Part shown: in pieces, positions 33,367 to 42,399 of the stretch
How the letters are laid out: every line of letters starts with the position of its first letter
How positions within the stretch are numbered: position 1 is the first letter of the stretch
Assembly (NCBI RefSeq): GCF_013149275.1
Contig: NZ_JABGNA010000002.1
Span: forward strand, 620,001-684,000
Source: Mucilaginibacter sp. SG564
GTDB taxonomy: Bacteria > Bacteroidota > Bacteroidia > Sphingobacteriales > Sphingobacteriaceae
Length of the DNA: 64,000 nucleotides
Direction of reading: 5' to 3'
Made by a program: the position numbers and the translations under genes
Notes under the pieces: model-generated
What the model saw: only the letters and a program-made list of their open reading frames with translations
What the model was told of the DNA's origin: nothing
Database searches by the model: none

Positions 33367-34677
33367 ATGAAACTCTACAGTACCAATAACACCTTATCAG
33401 AAGTATCCTTTAAAGACGCGGTTTTTAACAGTATGCCGCAGGATAAAGGATTGTATATGCCTTACAGCATCCCCCGCCTGAGCGATGATTTTATCAACAA
33501 CCTGGATAAATACAGCTTGCCCGAGATTGCGTTTGAAGTGGCAAAGAACCTTTTAGGCGATTCTATCCCCGAAGCTGATCTGAAAACCCTGATTGATGAT
33601 GCCATCAACTTCCCTGCCCCTGTGGTAAAGCTGGATGATAACGTTCATGTACTGGAGCTTTTCCATGGTCCGTCGCTTGCGTTCAAAGATTTTGGCGCCC
33701 GTTTCATGAGCCGTGTAATGAGTTACTTTTTAGAGGAGGGCGAAAAACAGCTGGACGTACTGGTAGCTACCAGCGGCGATACCGGTGGCGCCGTAGCCCT
33801 GGGCTTTTTGGGTGTGCCGAATACCCGTGTAACCATATTGTACCCTCAAGGCAAAGTAAGTGGTGTACAGGAGCAGCAACTAACCACCAACGGCCAAAAC
33901 ATCCGTGCACTGGAAGTTGACGGTACTTTTGATGACTGCCAGGCCCTGGTGAAACAAGCCTTTACCGATGCGGAGCTGAACGAAAAATTCCGCCTCACAT
34001 CAGCCAATTCCATCAATATCGCGCGCCTGGTGCCGCAAACTTTTTACTATTTTAATGCTTACGCGCAGTTGTTAAGACAAGGTGTTAAAAAAGTGATCTT
34101 CTCGGTACCGAGCGGAAATTTTGGTAATATCGGCGCCGGTTTGCTGGCCTGGAAAATGGGTTTGCCTGTTGAAAAATTCATCGCGGCAACCAATGTTAAT
34201 GATACCGTGCCGGAATTTTTAAAAACCGGCGTTTATCAGCCCAAACCCTCAGTGGCTACCCTATCCAACGCGATGGACGTGGGCAATCCAAGTAACTGGG
34301 TACGCATAGCCGATCTGTTTAAAAATGATACCGATGCTTTGAAACAGTTGGTTGTAGGCTATAAATATAACGACGAAGAAACCCTGAAAGCCATCAACTG
34401 GGTATTTGATACTTATGGTTATGTGGTTTGCCCGCACACCGCGATAGCCTGGCAGGCGCTGACCGATTATCAGCAAGACCATGCAAGTGCCGGGACCGCA
34501 GGCGTATTTTTATCAACAGCACACCCCTGCAAGTTCCCGGATGTGTTTAGCGAAGCTATAAGCGCTAAGATCGAGATCCCCGAACAGGTGAAAGAGTTGC
34601 AGCATAAAACCAAGCTGGCTGTGCCTCTGAGTAAGGATTTTGCCGACTTTAAAGCGTATTTGTTGGGAGCTAAATAA
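33367..34677 (+). CDS. thrC: Threonine synthase
   Basis: A 436-residue PLP enzyme making threonine from O-phosphohomoserine. MKLYSTNNTLSEVSFKDAV is the family N-terminus; the PLP lysine is in PSLAFKDFGARFM, the phosphate/substrate loop in ATSGDTGGAVALGF, and FSVPSGNFGNIGAGLLA is the glycine-rich cofactor loop. It belongs to the bacterial thrC group without the N-terminal SAM-binding part. Repeats R3, R4 and R7 fill the 227-nt gap after thrB, so thrC may be partly uncoupled from the upstream genes. Confidence 0.96.
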   Translation: MKLYSTNNTLSEVSFKDAVFNSMPQDKGLYMPYSIPRLSDDFINNLDKYSLPEIAFEVAKNLLGDSIPEADLKTLIDDAINFPAPVVKLDDNVHVLELFHGPSLAFKDFGARFMSRVMSYFLEEGEKQLDVLVATSGDTGGAVALGFLGVPNTRVTILYPQGKVSGVQEQQLTTNGQNIRALEVDGTFDDCQALVKQAFTDAELNEKFRLTSANSINIARLVPQTFYYFNAYAQLLRQGVKKVIFSVPSGNFGNIGAGLLAWKMGLPVEKFIAATNVNDTVPEFLKTGVYQPKPSVATLSNAMDVGNPSNWVRIADLFKNDTDALKQLVVGYKYNDEETLKAINWVFDTYGYVVCPHTAIAWQALTDYQQDHASAGTAGVFLSTAHPCKFPDVFSEAISAKIEIPEQVKELQHKTKLAVPLSKDFADFKAYLLGAK

Positions 34678-34697
34678 GGATTTGCCTAAAAAAAGCA

Positions 34698-34788
34698 ACG
34701 TTGTTGCGAGGAGGAACGACGTGGCAATCCCCGATTTGCAGAGTCTCTCTGTATAGTCGGGGATTGCCACGCTGCGCTCGCAATGACG
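34698..34788. repeat. R2 inverted-repeat element, copy B
   Basis: TTGCGAGGAGGAACGACGTG and GGGGATTGCCACGCTGCGCT... arms, complete hairpin form. It follows thrC. Confidence 0.85.
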
Positions 34789-34843
34789 ATCGTTAATAAA
34801 GTTTCTGTTCCATCATTTCCAAAGCTCATTAATCGAATCTTGC

Positions 34844-34851
34844 TATATTTG
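34844..34851 (+). promoter_or_regulatory. -7 element adjoining an ATG
   Basis: TATATTTG, an exact TAnnTTTG, ends 4 nt before the ATG at 34856. A start about 5-7 nt after the element would make the transcript leaderless, as for rnhB. Confidence 0.5.
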
Positions 34852-34855
34852 ATCA

Positions 34856-35218
34856 ATGAATATCGATAAAAAAGTAATCTTAATATGCTGCGTAATCGCC
34901 CTGTTTTTTGCGGCTTGTTCTGGTCATAAAAAATTTTCCCGGGAAGATTGGGATTACGGTGATGGCCTTACATTCCCTAACCGGAGCGGGATGGTGGATG
35001 ACTTGCTGAAAAACTATAAGCTTAAAGGTTTAAAATACCAGGAAGTGATTCACCTGCTGCATCGCCCACAACAAAGCAATACTGCCGAAATGGTGTATGA
35101 TGTGGAGGAAGTAAACAAAAAAGGAAAAGTTATTTACGTTAAAAAATTGATCCTCTCCCTGAAGGATTCTGTAGTTACCGGCACTAAAATTTACGAGCAC
35201 TCCGATAAAAAGAAATGA
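34856..35218 (+). CDS. Small lipoprotein, unknown function
   Basis: A 120-residue protein with signal peptide MNIDKKVILICCVIALFFAAC and lipobox FAAC. The mature part has two helices (MVDDLLKNYKLKGLKYQEVIH) and a strand pair ending in LILSLKDSVV, faintly like the SmpA/BamE fold with its LLG-P turn (here HLLHRPQQ), but similarity is too weak to name it. It overlaps the downstream HAD gene by 4 nt. Confidence 0.7.
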   Translation: MNIDKKVILICCVIALFFAACSGHKKFSREDWDYGDGLTFPNRSGMVDDLLKNYKLKGLKYQEVIHLLHRPQQSNTAEMVYDVEEVNKKGKVIYVKKLILSLKDSVVTGTKIYEHSDKKK

Positions 35219-35820
35219 TCGATACCATCATATTTGACCTGGGCGCGGTTTTGATAGATTGGAACCCGCATTATATGTACCGGACCCTGTTTACCGGCGA
35301 ACAGGAAATGATCCATTTCCTGGCAACAGTTTGTACTTCTGATTGGAACGAGGAACAGGATGCGGGCAGGTCGTTGCAGGAAGGAACCGATATACTAGTA
35401 GCTCAATTTCCGCAGCATGAGGCCCTTATCCGTGCGTTTTACGGGCGTTGGGAAGAAATGCTTGGCGAGGCTTTTCATGATACTGTCGAGCTGTTCAGGA
35501 GGCTAAAAACAAGCGGTAAATACAAGATATACGCGTTAACCAATTGGTCGGCCGAAACTTTTCCGGTAGCCCAGGCCAGGTATGATTTTTTAGGCTGGTT
35601 TGATGGTATTGTGGTATCAGGCGTCGAGAAAATGCGCAAACCCGCGCCGGAATTTTACCAGATCTTACTTGATCGTTACCAGGTTGACCCGCAGACAGCT
35701 TTATTCATCGATGATAATTACCGCAATATATTAGCCGCTGAAAAAGTGGGGATTAAAAGCATACATTTTACTTCGGCTGAGCAGTTGGAAAAGGAACTGG
35801 ATGCGTTGGGGTTGTTGTAG
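35215..35820 (+). CDS. HAD family hydrolase (YihX-like)
   Basis: A 201-residue HAD phosphatase. Motif I is IIFDLGAVLIDW, with Gly in place of the usual second Asp as in YihX-type sugar phosphatases; motif II is ALTNWS; motif III Lys lies in MRKPAPEFY; motif IV is FIDDN. The helical cap (residues 15-90) places it in the C1-cap group acting on small phosphates such as glucose-1-phosphate. Its start overlaps the lipoprotein stop (ATGA). Confidence 0.88.
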   Translation: MIDTIIFDLGAVLIDWNPHYMYRTLFTGEQEMIHFLATVCTSDWNEEQDAGRSLQEGTDILVAQFPQHEALIRAFYGRWEEMLGEAFHDTVELFRRLKTSGKYKIYALTNWSAETFPVAQARYDFLGWFDGIVVSGVEKMRKPAPEFYQILLDRYQVDPQTALFIDDNYRNILAAEKVGIKSIHFTSAEQLEKELDALGLL

Positions 35821-35835
35821 TGTTTTTGCAAAAGT

Positions 35836-35908
35836 AGTCAGTCTGAGCTTGTCGAAGGCTCGCGCGCAGAGGCCACCCACCATGCTTCGACAGGCTCAGC
35901 ATGACAGG
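35836..35908. repeat. R3 inverted-repeat element, copy B
   Basis: AGTCTGAGCTTGTCGAAGGC and GCTTCGACAGGCTCAGCATG arms, between convergent HAD and sdhB genes. Confidence 0.8.
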
Positions 35909-35911
35909 CCA

Positions 35912-35951
35912 TAAAAAGAACAAGGCTTTGGAAAATCTCCAAAGCCTTGTT
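35912..35951 (-). terminator. sdh operon terminator
   Basis: AACAAGGCTTTGGA (35919-35932) and TCCAAAGCCTTGTT (35938-35951) form a 14-bp perfect stem; read on the minus strand it is followed by TTCTTTTTAT. Confidence 0.85.
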
Positions 35952-35972
35952 ACATATTATTCGCTATCGCGA

Positions 35973-36767
35973 TTAAGCACCACCGTGCTGCTCTTCATGC
36001 AGAACTTCCTGGCGGAATAGTTTAGCGCTCAGGAAATCGTTATTCATCCGTGCGATGTTAGTCAGCTTAATTTCTTTAGGGCATTCTGCCTCGCATGCAC
36101 CGGTATTGGTACAGTTACCAAAACCCTCTTCGTCCATCTGGGCTACCATGGATTGTACACGACGGTAACGCTCTGGCTGACCTTGTGGTAACAGACCTAA
36201 TTGTGTAACCTTCGCCGATACAAAAAGCATAGCCGAAGCATTTTTACAAGCTGCAACACAGGCACCGCAACCAATACAGGTAGCGGAGTTAAAAGCCTCG
36301 TCGGCAACAACTTTTGGAATAGGGATGGCATTACCATCGGGTACGCCACCTGTATTTACCGATACATAACCACCAGCCTGCTGGATACGATCAAACGCCG
36401 AGCGGTCAACAGCCAAATCTTTTACGATTGGGAATGCCGAAGCGCGCCATGGTTCAATCGTGATGGTTTCGCCATCATGAAAGGTACGCATGTGCAATTG
36501 GCAGGTAGTAATACCTCTTTTTGGGCCATGTGGGTGACCGTTGATATATAGTGAGCACATACCGCAAATACCTTCGCGGCAATCATGATCAAAGTTAATG
36601 GGCTCATCGCCTTTATGGGTTAAGCTCTCGTTCACCACGTCAAGCATTTCCAGGAATGACATATCAGGCGAAATATTTTCGGCCTTGTACGTTACGAATT
36701 TGCCCGCGGCTTGCGCATTTTTTTGACGCCATACTTTAAGCGTCAGGTTCATATTTCCGTTACTCAT
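35973..36767 (-). CDS. sdhB: Succinate dehydrogenase iron-sulfur subunit
   Basis: A 264-residue Fe-S subunit wiring the flavin to the membrane quinone site. The 2Fe-2S ligands are in [15 protein letters not shown] plus a Cys in TTCQLH; the 4Fe-4S set is [11 protein letters not shown]; the 3Fe-4S set is [12 protein letters not shown]. Last gene of sdhC-A-B, but a 190-nt gap filled by an R1 repeat separates it from sdhA, so equal expression depends on read-through of that hairpin region. Confidence 0.95.
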   Translation of the reverse strand: MSNGNMNLTLKVWRQKNAQAAGKFVTYKAENISPDMSFLEMLDVVNESLTHKGDEPINFDHDCREGICGMCSLYINGHPHGPKRGITTCQLHMRTFHDGETITIEPWRASAFPIVKDLAVDRSAFDRIQQAGGYVSVNTGGVPDGNAIPIPKVVADEAFNSATCIGCGACVAACKNASAMLFVSAKVTQLGLLPQGQPERYRRVQSMVAQMDEEGFGNCTNTGACEAECPKEIKLTNIARMNNDFLSAKLFRQEVLHEEQHGGA

Positions 36768-36780
36768 CTTTTTTGAGATT

Positions 36781-36954
36781 TAGTATCAAGTAGCTAGTAT
36801 CAAGTATCAAGACTTTTCTTGCCCGTACCTTGTCCTAATTTCAATGTATGTTTATTATAGTATCAAGTAATCAGTATCAAGTATCAAGATTTTCTTGCAA
36901 GCATCGAAAAGCAAATGCAACTGTCGTGATACTTGATACTAGCTACTTGATACC
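36781..36954. repeat. R1 inverted-repeat element, copy B (compound)
   Basis: Two left arms (36781-36812 and 36858-36889) and one right arm (36925-36954). The inner unit 36858-36954 has the same size and core as copy D (TGCAACTGTCGTGATAC against TGCAGCTGTCGTGATAC). The outer left arm looks like the remnant of a nested or tandem insertion. It occupies the sdhA-sdhB gap. Confidence 0.85.
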
Positions 36955-36957
36955 CCC

Positions 36958-38892
36958 TTACGCGTAATTCCGCTGTGTTAAATGCACCGATTCAAACACC
37001 AGTGGCTCTTTGTTCAATACTTCGGGTTGGTTTTCCCCTTTAAACTCCCAGGCGGCAACAAACGCAAAGTTTTCGTCATCACGTTTAGCCTCACCATCCG
37101 GTGTCTGCGATTCTACCCTGAAGTGACCGCCGCATGATTCTTCGCGCATTAAAGCGTCATCAACCATCAGCTCGCCCAGTTCAATGAAGTCGGCCACACG
37201 ACCGGCGCGCTCCAGCGAAGCATTTACTTCCTCGTTATCGCCGGTTACAATAGCGTTTTTCCAGAAATCGGCTTTCAGCGCCTGGATCAGGCCTTTGGCT
37301 TTTTTCAGGCCTTCTTCGGTACGCGCCATACCGCAATATTCCCACATAATGTGGCCAAGCTCGCGGTGATATTCGTTGACTGTTTTGGTGCCTTTTAAGG
37401 CCAACAGTTTATTAACGTGCTCAATAACTTCTTTTTTGGTTTGCTCAAAAGCAGGGTGACTGGTATCAACCTTTTTAGGACCGATGGTAGCCAGGTAATC
37501 ACCCAGGGTATAAGGGATCACAAAATAACCGTCAGATAAACCCTGCATCAGTGCTGATGCACCGAGGCGGTTAGCCCCGTGGTCGCTGAAGTTACACTCG
37601 CCCAAAGCATATAAGCCTGGTATGGTGGTCATCAGGTTATAATCAACCCAAAGGCCACCCATGGTATAGTGTACCGCAGGGTAAATACGCATCGGCTGTT
37701 TGTACGGGTTCTCGTCGGTGATCTGGATGTACATATCAAACAGGTTACCATACTTGGCAGCTACGGTTTCTTCGCCCAGGCGTTTGATAGCATCGGCAAA
37801 GTCAAGGAATACGGCGAAGCCTGATGCGCCAACACCACGACCATCCTCTACCATTTCCTTGGCGTTACGTGAAGCCACGTCGCGCGGAACCAGGTTTCCG
37901 AATGATGGATATTTACGTTCCAGGAAGTAATCACGATCTTCTTCTTTGATCTGATCAGCCTTCAGTGTGCCTTTGCGCAATTGCTCGGCAAGTTCAACTG
38001 TTTTTGGCGCCCAAACCCTACCATCGTTACGCAGCGACTCAGACATCAGCGTTAATTTCGACTGGTGATCACCCGATACCGGGATACAGGTTGGGTGAAT
38101 TTGGGTATAGCATGGGTTGCCAAAGAAAGCACCACGTTTGTGGGCCCTCCAGGCAGCTGTTACGTTTGAACCGATAGCGTTGGTTGACAGGTAGAACACG
38201 TTGCTGTAACCGCCTGTACATAATAATACCGCGTGACCTGCATGTGTTTCGATAGCGCCGGTAAGCATGTTACGGGTAACAATACCTTTGGCATGGCCAT
38301 CAACTACAACCACATCAAGCATTTCGGTACGGGTATACATTTTTACTTTGCCGGCATGTATCTGGCGGTTTAAGGCCGAGTACGCGCCTAACAACAATTG
38401 TTGTCCCGTTTGACCGCGGGCATAAAACGTACGCGATACCTGCGAACCACCGAATGAACGGTTATCCAGCAAGCCGCCGTATTCGCGGGCAAAAGGAACA
38501 CCCTGTGCCACGCACTGATCAATAATATTTACAGATACCTCGGCCAGGCGGTAAACGTTGCCTTCACGGGCACGATAATCGCCACCTTTAATGGTATCAT
38601 AGAATAAACGGTAAACGCTGTCGCCATCGTTCTGATAGTTTTTTGCCGCGTTGATACCACCCTGTGCCGCAATAGAGTGCGCACGGCGTGGACTATCCTG
38701 AAAGCAAAAAGATTTTACGTTATAACCCAGTTCGGCCAGTGAAGCCGCGGCCGATGCTCCCGCTAAACCCGTACCTACAATAATAATATCGTATTTACGC
38801 TTGTTGGCCGGGTTAACCAGCTTCAGGTTAAATTTATGCTTGCTCCATTTTTCGGCTAATGGGCCTTGAGGAATTTTAGCATCTAAACTCAT
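36958..38892 (-). CDS. sdhA: Succinate dehydrogenase flavoprotein subunit
   Basis: A 644-residue flavoprotein oxidising succinate to fumarate. The FAD motif [16 protein letters not shown] is near residue 40; the histidine for covalent FAD is in [15 protein letters not shown]; substrate and catalytic landmarks are [23 protein letters not shown] and [19 protein letters not shown]. The length and neighbours match the type-B three-subunit enzyme of Bacteroidota, which works with menaquinone. Confidence 0.96.
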   Translation of the reverse strand: MSLDAKIPQGPLAEKWSKHKFNLKLVNPANKRKYDIIIVGTGLAGASAAASLAELGYNVKSFCFQDSPRRAHSIAAQGGINAAKNYQNDGDSVYRLFYDTIKGGDYRAREGNVYRLAEVSVNIIDQCVAQGVPFAREYGGLLDNRSFGGSQVSRTFYARGQTGQQLLLGAYSALNRQIHAGKVKMYTRTEMLDVVVVDGHAKGIVTRNMLTGAIETHAGHAVLLCTGGYSNVFYLSTNAIGSNVTAAWRAHKRGAFFGNPCYTQIHPTCIPVSGDHQSKLTLMSESLRNDGRVWAPKTVELAEQLRKGTLKADQIKEEDRDYFLERKYPSFGNLVPRDVASRNAKEMVEDGRGVGASGFAVFLDFADAIKRLGEETVAAKYGNLFDMYIQITDENPYKQPMRIYPAVHYTMGGLWVDYNLMTTIPGLYALGECNFSDHGANRLGASALMQGLSDGYFVIPYTLGDYLATIGPKKVDTSHPAFEQTKKEVIEHVNKLLALKGTKTVNEYHRELGHIMWEYCGMARTEEGLKKAKGLIQALKADFWKNAIVTGDNEEVNASLERAGRVADFIELGELMVDDALMREESCGGHFRVESQTPDGEAKRDDENFAFVAAWEFKGENQPEVLNKEPLVFESVHLTQRNYA

Positions 38893-38924
38893 TTCTCGTA
38901 TAATTATGTAGTTTGTGAGTGGTT

Positions 38925-39005
38925 GATTGGGTTGATTAAGTTAAGTGGTTTGAAAACTACACTATCTAACTTAAGCCAATTCAATCAGCCATTTAACTTA
39001 GTCAA
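38925..39005. repeat. Inverted repeat in sdhC-sdhA gap
   Basis: TTGATTAAGTTAAGTGG (about 38932-38948) against CCATTTAACTTAGTCAAC (about 38990-39007), around CTAACTTAAGCCAATTCAAT. A different family from R1, also inside the sdh operon. Confidence 0.6.
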
Positions 39006-39011
39006 CTTAAA

Positions 39012-39794
39012 TTACCCTTTGTGCATAAAAAAGTACCACAATGGCATAAGGGCAAAACCTATAGGTATAATAACCGCAAAAAACCATGCGCCAATACCGT
39101 ATACTATAGGTGTATATTTACGATGTACCCATCCCAGCGTGCGGAAAGCGCTCTGGAAACCATGCAACAGGTGGAATGATAGTGCTCCCATCGCAATTAC
39201 ATAGATCAATACGTACCAGATGTTGCCAAAAGTGTGCGCCACACGTGCATGCAGGTCTTTCACTCGTACTATCTCTACATTGTTTTCGGTAGATACAGAG
39301 TGGTTGAAATCGGCAGATACCGGTGTATAGTCTGATACAGTAGTTTGGTCTGTAGCCAGGTCGGTACGGTATTCCTTAAACGCAACTTCATGGGTGTATT
39401 TGTACTTGAACCAGAAATCGCCCATGTGTATTACGATAAATACCAACAGGATGGAACCTAACAGGCCCATGTTTTTTGATGACCAGCTGGCATCTGATTT
39501 TGCTGCTACGGCGTAGCCTACCGGACGCGCTTTGCGGTTTTTTACTGTTAAGATCAACGCATATATAGCATGCACCGCAATTGCCAGGTACAGGATCCAT
39601 GCAATAACCTCAATCGGTGGAAAATGTGTCAGGAAGTTTGCATACACATTAAAACCAAAACCATTATCGTCCTTAAACAACAGCAGGTTGCCCCCAAGGT
39701 GTACAATTAAAAAAGTACACAAAAACAAGCCTGTTAAAGCCATGATCAGCTTTTTTCCCAGTGATGAGTTAAAGGTTTGTTTAAATTCGCTCAT
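39012..39794 (-). CDS. sdhC: Succinate dehydrogenase cytochrome b subunit
   Basis: A 260-residue membrane anchor of the type-B (two-heme, five-helix) class. Helices begin near MALTGLFLCTFLIVHLGGNL (His heme ligand), VIAWILYLAIAVHAIYAL (His), LLGSILLVFIVIHMGDFW (His) and WYVLIYVIAMGALSFHLLHG (His), ending with a fifth helix. A roughly 55-residue hydrophilic loop between helices 3 and 4 (residues 130-190) is larger than in the Wolinella enzyme. First gene of the operon. Confidence 0.92.
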   Translation of the reverse strand: MSEFKQTFNSSLGKKLIMALTGLFLCTFLIVHLGGNLLLFKDDNGFGFNVYANFLTHFPPIEVIAWILYLAIAVHAIYALILTVKNRKARPVGYAVAAKSDASWSSKNMGLLGSILLVFIVIHMGDFWFKYKYTHEVAFKEYRTDLATDQTTVSDYTPVSADFNHSVSTENNVEIVRVKDLHARVAHTFGNIWYVLIYVIAMGALSFHLLHGFQSAFRTLGWVHRKYTPIVYGIGAWFFAVIIPIGFALMPLWYFFMHKG

Positions 39795-39816
39795 TATGAA
39801 ATAGATTTATTTTAGG

Positions 39817-39824
39817 CAAAAGTA
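39817..39824 (-). promoter_or_regulatory. -7 element of sdh operon promoter
   Basis: On the minus strand TACTTTTG is an exact TAnnTTTG, 22 nt before the sdhC ATG. A -33 TTG is not well placed. Confidence 0.5.
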
Positions 39825-39925
39825 TTTATTATATGCCAAAAGATAGAAATGCATCCGGCTTATTGGTAGGGAAAAGTCTATTTAGAATCAATCTAAGAAA
39901 TTACATTCAAATTACACAGGGAACA

Positions 39926-40107
39926 AAGAGTCAAGAGGTAAGAATCAGGAGGTAAGAGCCCCCTCTAAACGGCGAAGACCTCATGTAATAATCTCTCCCC
40001 AAAGGGGAGCCTTAAAAAAACGCTTTAAAGCCCTCTCCAAGGGGAGGGTTGGGTGAGGCTCTTATGCAGCTTATCTTGATTCTTGGCTCTAACCTCTTGA
40101 TTCTTTC
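39926..40107. repeat. R5 repeat copy d with nested R6
   Basis: R5 left arm AGAGTCAAGAGGTAAGAATC (from 39927) and right arm TCTTGATTCTTGGCTCTAAC (from about 40074). Between them, 39959-40060 is an R6-type tract with CCCTCTCCAAGGGGAGGG and GGGTGAGG. One repeat seems to have inserted into the other. This fills most of the 341-nt sdhC to 40136 gap. Confidence 0.7.
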
Positions 40108-40135
40108 TCCTATATTAGGAACATAATTATTATCA

Positions 40136-41281
40136 ATGAAATTAGCAGCTGTTGTTTTACTGGCTCTCTGCCTTGCCGGTTGTAAGCATTTTGAACATGT
40201 AGAATTTGAAGGAACCGTTACCGGCGATAAAAGCGGGGTGTTTGTCATTAATGATCATGCCGGGCATGCCATTTATGGCGATAATATTAAGGACGGTAAA
40301 TTTAAAGTCCCCGCCAAAGTATTGGAAGTGCCGGGCTATTACAGCATGAAGCTCACCAATGATTCGACCAGTAAAAAAGCAGCCGATGGCGTGTTTGAAG
40401 TTTACCTGCAGGATGGCAAGTATACCATTAAAGCCGATGCCGCCAAGCCTGGCGATTATCCCGAAATAACATCACCATCGCCCATACAGCAGGAACTTTC
40501 GGCCTATTACAGCATCGCCAATAAACTTAACGGCGACTTGAACCGCCAGGCAAGCCAGATCAATGCCCGGATAAATGATAAAGCATCTTCCCTATTGCCC
40601 AAAGATCAATTTGTGGCTTTGTTGAACAGCGCTTCGGCGGTTGAGGCTAAAAAACGGGCTCTCGCATCAAAGATCATGAATGAATTTGTTGCCAAATACC
40701 CTCAGAATACTATCGGCGCGCACCTCATGCTGCAGCTCGATTATGAAAGCGACCCGGTTGTATATAATGCCGTCTATCAAAAACTAAGCGCTGCCGTAAA
40801 AAGCAGCGATGATGGCAAAGAAATAGGCGAAAAACTGGGTCGCTTGGTTAAGCTTATCCCGGGTGCCAAGGCTCCGGCTATCAATGGTAAACTATTGGAT
40901 GGGAAACCATTTGATCCGCTGGCGATGCATAAAGCTGTTTATTTAATTGATTTTTGGCGGGCTGCTAACGACATCAGCCGCCGAAACCATGTGGAACTAA
41001 AATCGATGCTGCGTGAGTTTGGCGATAAGAATTTTGGGGTGATCAGCGTATCCATGGATACCAAAGCCGACTGGTGGAGCAGCGCCGTTCAGGAAGACGG
41101 CATCACCTGGACACAGGTATCCGACCTGAAAGGCGATGATTCGCCCAACACCCTCAACTGGAGCGTTACCAAAATACCACATTATGATCTGGTTGATGGC
41201 AACTGGCACATGATTGAGCGCGATGTACCCATAGGTGGTATATACGCCACGGTTAAGCAATATTTAAGTAAAGCGCATTAA
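40136..41281 (+). CDS. DUF4369/thioredoxin-like lipoprotein without CxxC
   Basis: A 381-residue lipoprotein (lipobox LAGC at residue 16) laid out like Bacteroidota thiol:disulfide proteins: an N-terminal DUF4369-like beta domain (residues 20-115), a helical linker, and a TlpA-type thioredoxin fold (about 245-380). The active-site position reads FWRAANDISRR instead of the usual FWATWCAPC, so both catalytic cysteines are absent; the cis-proline survives in TKIPHYDL. It therefore cannot do thiol redox chemistry and may be a binding or structural paralogue. Single gene. Confidence 0.8.
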   Translation: MKLAAVVLLALCLAGCKHFEHVEFEGTVTGDKSGVFVINDHAGHAIYGDNIKDGKFKVPAKVLEVPGYYSMKLTNDSTSKKAADGVFEVYLQDGKYTIKADAAKPGDYPEITSPSPIQQELSAYYSIANKLNGDLNRQASQINARINDKASSLLPKDQFVALLNSASAVEAKKRALASKIMNEFVAKYPQNTIGAHLMLQLDYESDPVVYNAVYQKLSAAVKSSDDGKEIGEKLGRLVKLIPGAKAPAINGKLLDGKPFDPLAMHKAVYLIDFWRAANDISRRNHVELKSMLREFGDKNFGVISVSMDTKADWWSSAVQEDGITWTQVSDLKGDDSPNTLNWSVTKIPHYDLVDGNWHMIERDVPIGGIYATVKQYLSKAH

Positions 41282-41298
41282 TCACCCGTGCGAAGTTT

Positions 41299-41331
41299 TT
41301 CTTGATTCCTGACTCTGGCTTCTTGATTCTC
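41299..41331. repeat. R5 repeat, single arm
   Basis: TTCTTGATTCCTGACTCTGG then TTCTTGATTCTC: right-arm type, in the gap between convergent genes. Confidence 0.5.
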
Positions 41332-41335
41332 TCGT

Positions 41336-42001
41336 TCATTCAATAGCCAGCACCTTATCTTTCAAAACGGCAAATATCCTGTCGGCTTTTTGATTGCGGA
41401 TGGCCACTTTGCCGGTGAATTTACCAAACGAAGGCAATACGGCCTGTTTACTGCCAAAAGCAAAACAAGGCAGCGTGATGGATTGCCTGCCACGGCCGCT
41501 CAGGTTAACTCCGGGGTGTATGTGTCCGCAAAAAACATAGCCCTCCGCGTTTTGCAACTGCTCGTCAACAAGCGGATGATGCTGCATTAAAAAGGGATGC
41601 ATGAGCAATTCGTCATGCAGTTCGATATTCAGTTTCTGGTAATGTTTATCGGCGATGATATCATGATTGCCCCGAACCAGGATGATCTGCAAGTTGGGAA
41701 ACTGGCTTCGCCACAGGATAAACCAATCCCAGTCGTTATTCATATTGCTGTGGAAAAGGTCACCCAGGAACAATAACTTTTCGGGTTGATATTCATGGAT
41801 CAGATCCGATAGGGTAGCCAGGTCGCTTTGTTCCATGTCCCGCGGGATAGCGATGCCCGCTTTGCGGAAATGCCCCACCTTACCCAAATGCACATCGGCA
41901 ATGATCAATGCCTTTTGCTGCTCCCAATAGATCGCTTTCTGAGGGAGTAATAAAAGGTTTTGCCCTAATAAAGTAAATGGAGTTGCCACACAGATCATCA
42001 T
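41336..42001 (-). CDS. pdeM: PdeM-family metallophosphoesterase
   Basis: A 221-residue calcineurin-like phosphoesterase. Metal ligands lie in IADVHLGKVGHFRKAGIAIP (the diagnostic PdeM stretch), LGDLFHS, RGNHD and CGHIHPGV. PdeM accompanies a DNA ligase, an Lhr-type helicase and an exonuclease in a DNA-repair set in many bacteria (family knowledge). None of those partners is in the window, so this copy is either separated from the set or orphan. Confidence 0.88.
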   Translation of the reverse strand: MMICVATPFTLLGQNLLLLPQKAIYWEQQKALIIADVHLGKVGHFRKAGIAIPRDMEQSDLATLSDLIHEYQPEKLLFLGDLFHSNMNNDWDWFILWRSQFPNLQIILVRGNHDIIADKHYQKLNIELHDELLMHPFLMQHHPLVDEQLQNAEGYVFCGHIHPGVNLSGRGRQSITLPCFAFGSKQAVLPSFGKFTGKVAIRNQKADRIFAVLKDKVLAIE

Positions 42002-42348
42002 AACAGAACAAAGTTAAAATTTATTTCCGGAGATGTATCGACTCACCCCGACGTCGCTGCGCTTGTCGCCCCTCTATGCGCGAAGCGGAGAGAGGGGATT
42101 TTACACTTTTATTTTCTCTACCCTCTTTCCGGCGAAGCCGAAGAGAGGGTGGTCCAGCGAAGTGCAGACCGAGTGAGTCTACTCTGCGACTTGCCTTAAA
42201 GCGAGAGGAAGGGGTTTCTATGTGCATAACGTATAAACCCCTCCCCGCTTTTGCTCACAAACCAGCCACACCCCTCCTGTGGGGAGGGAATTTAAAAGCC
42301 CCTCAACCTTAATTTTTATTATTTAATGTTAAGCAATGTTAACAGAAA
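42002..42348. other. Gap with palindromic C/G-rich repeats
   Basis: No convincing ORF. It contains two similar hairpins, 42069-42097 (CCCCTCT...AGAGGGG) and 42120-42150 (ACCCTCT...AGAGGGT), then GC-rich CGAAGTG/CAGACCGAG motifs to about 42200, and an R6-type tract CCTCCTGTGGGGAGGG at 42240-42306. The histidine kinase promoter should lie at the right end. Confidence 0.6.
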
Positions 42349-42399
42349 ATGCCGGCACATATTGATGTATTTACTTTTATCTTCATCAATCCATTAATC

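Noticed and set aside
36781..36954. Repeated ATCAAGTA units, considered as a small CRISPR array
   Set aside because: Units are inverted rather than direct, unevenly spaced, without unique spacers, and the same element recurs at single sites elsewhere.
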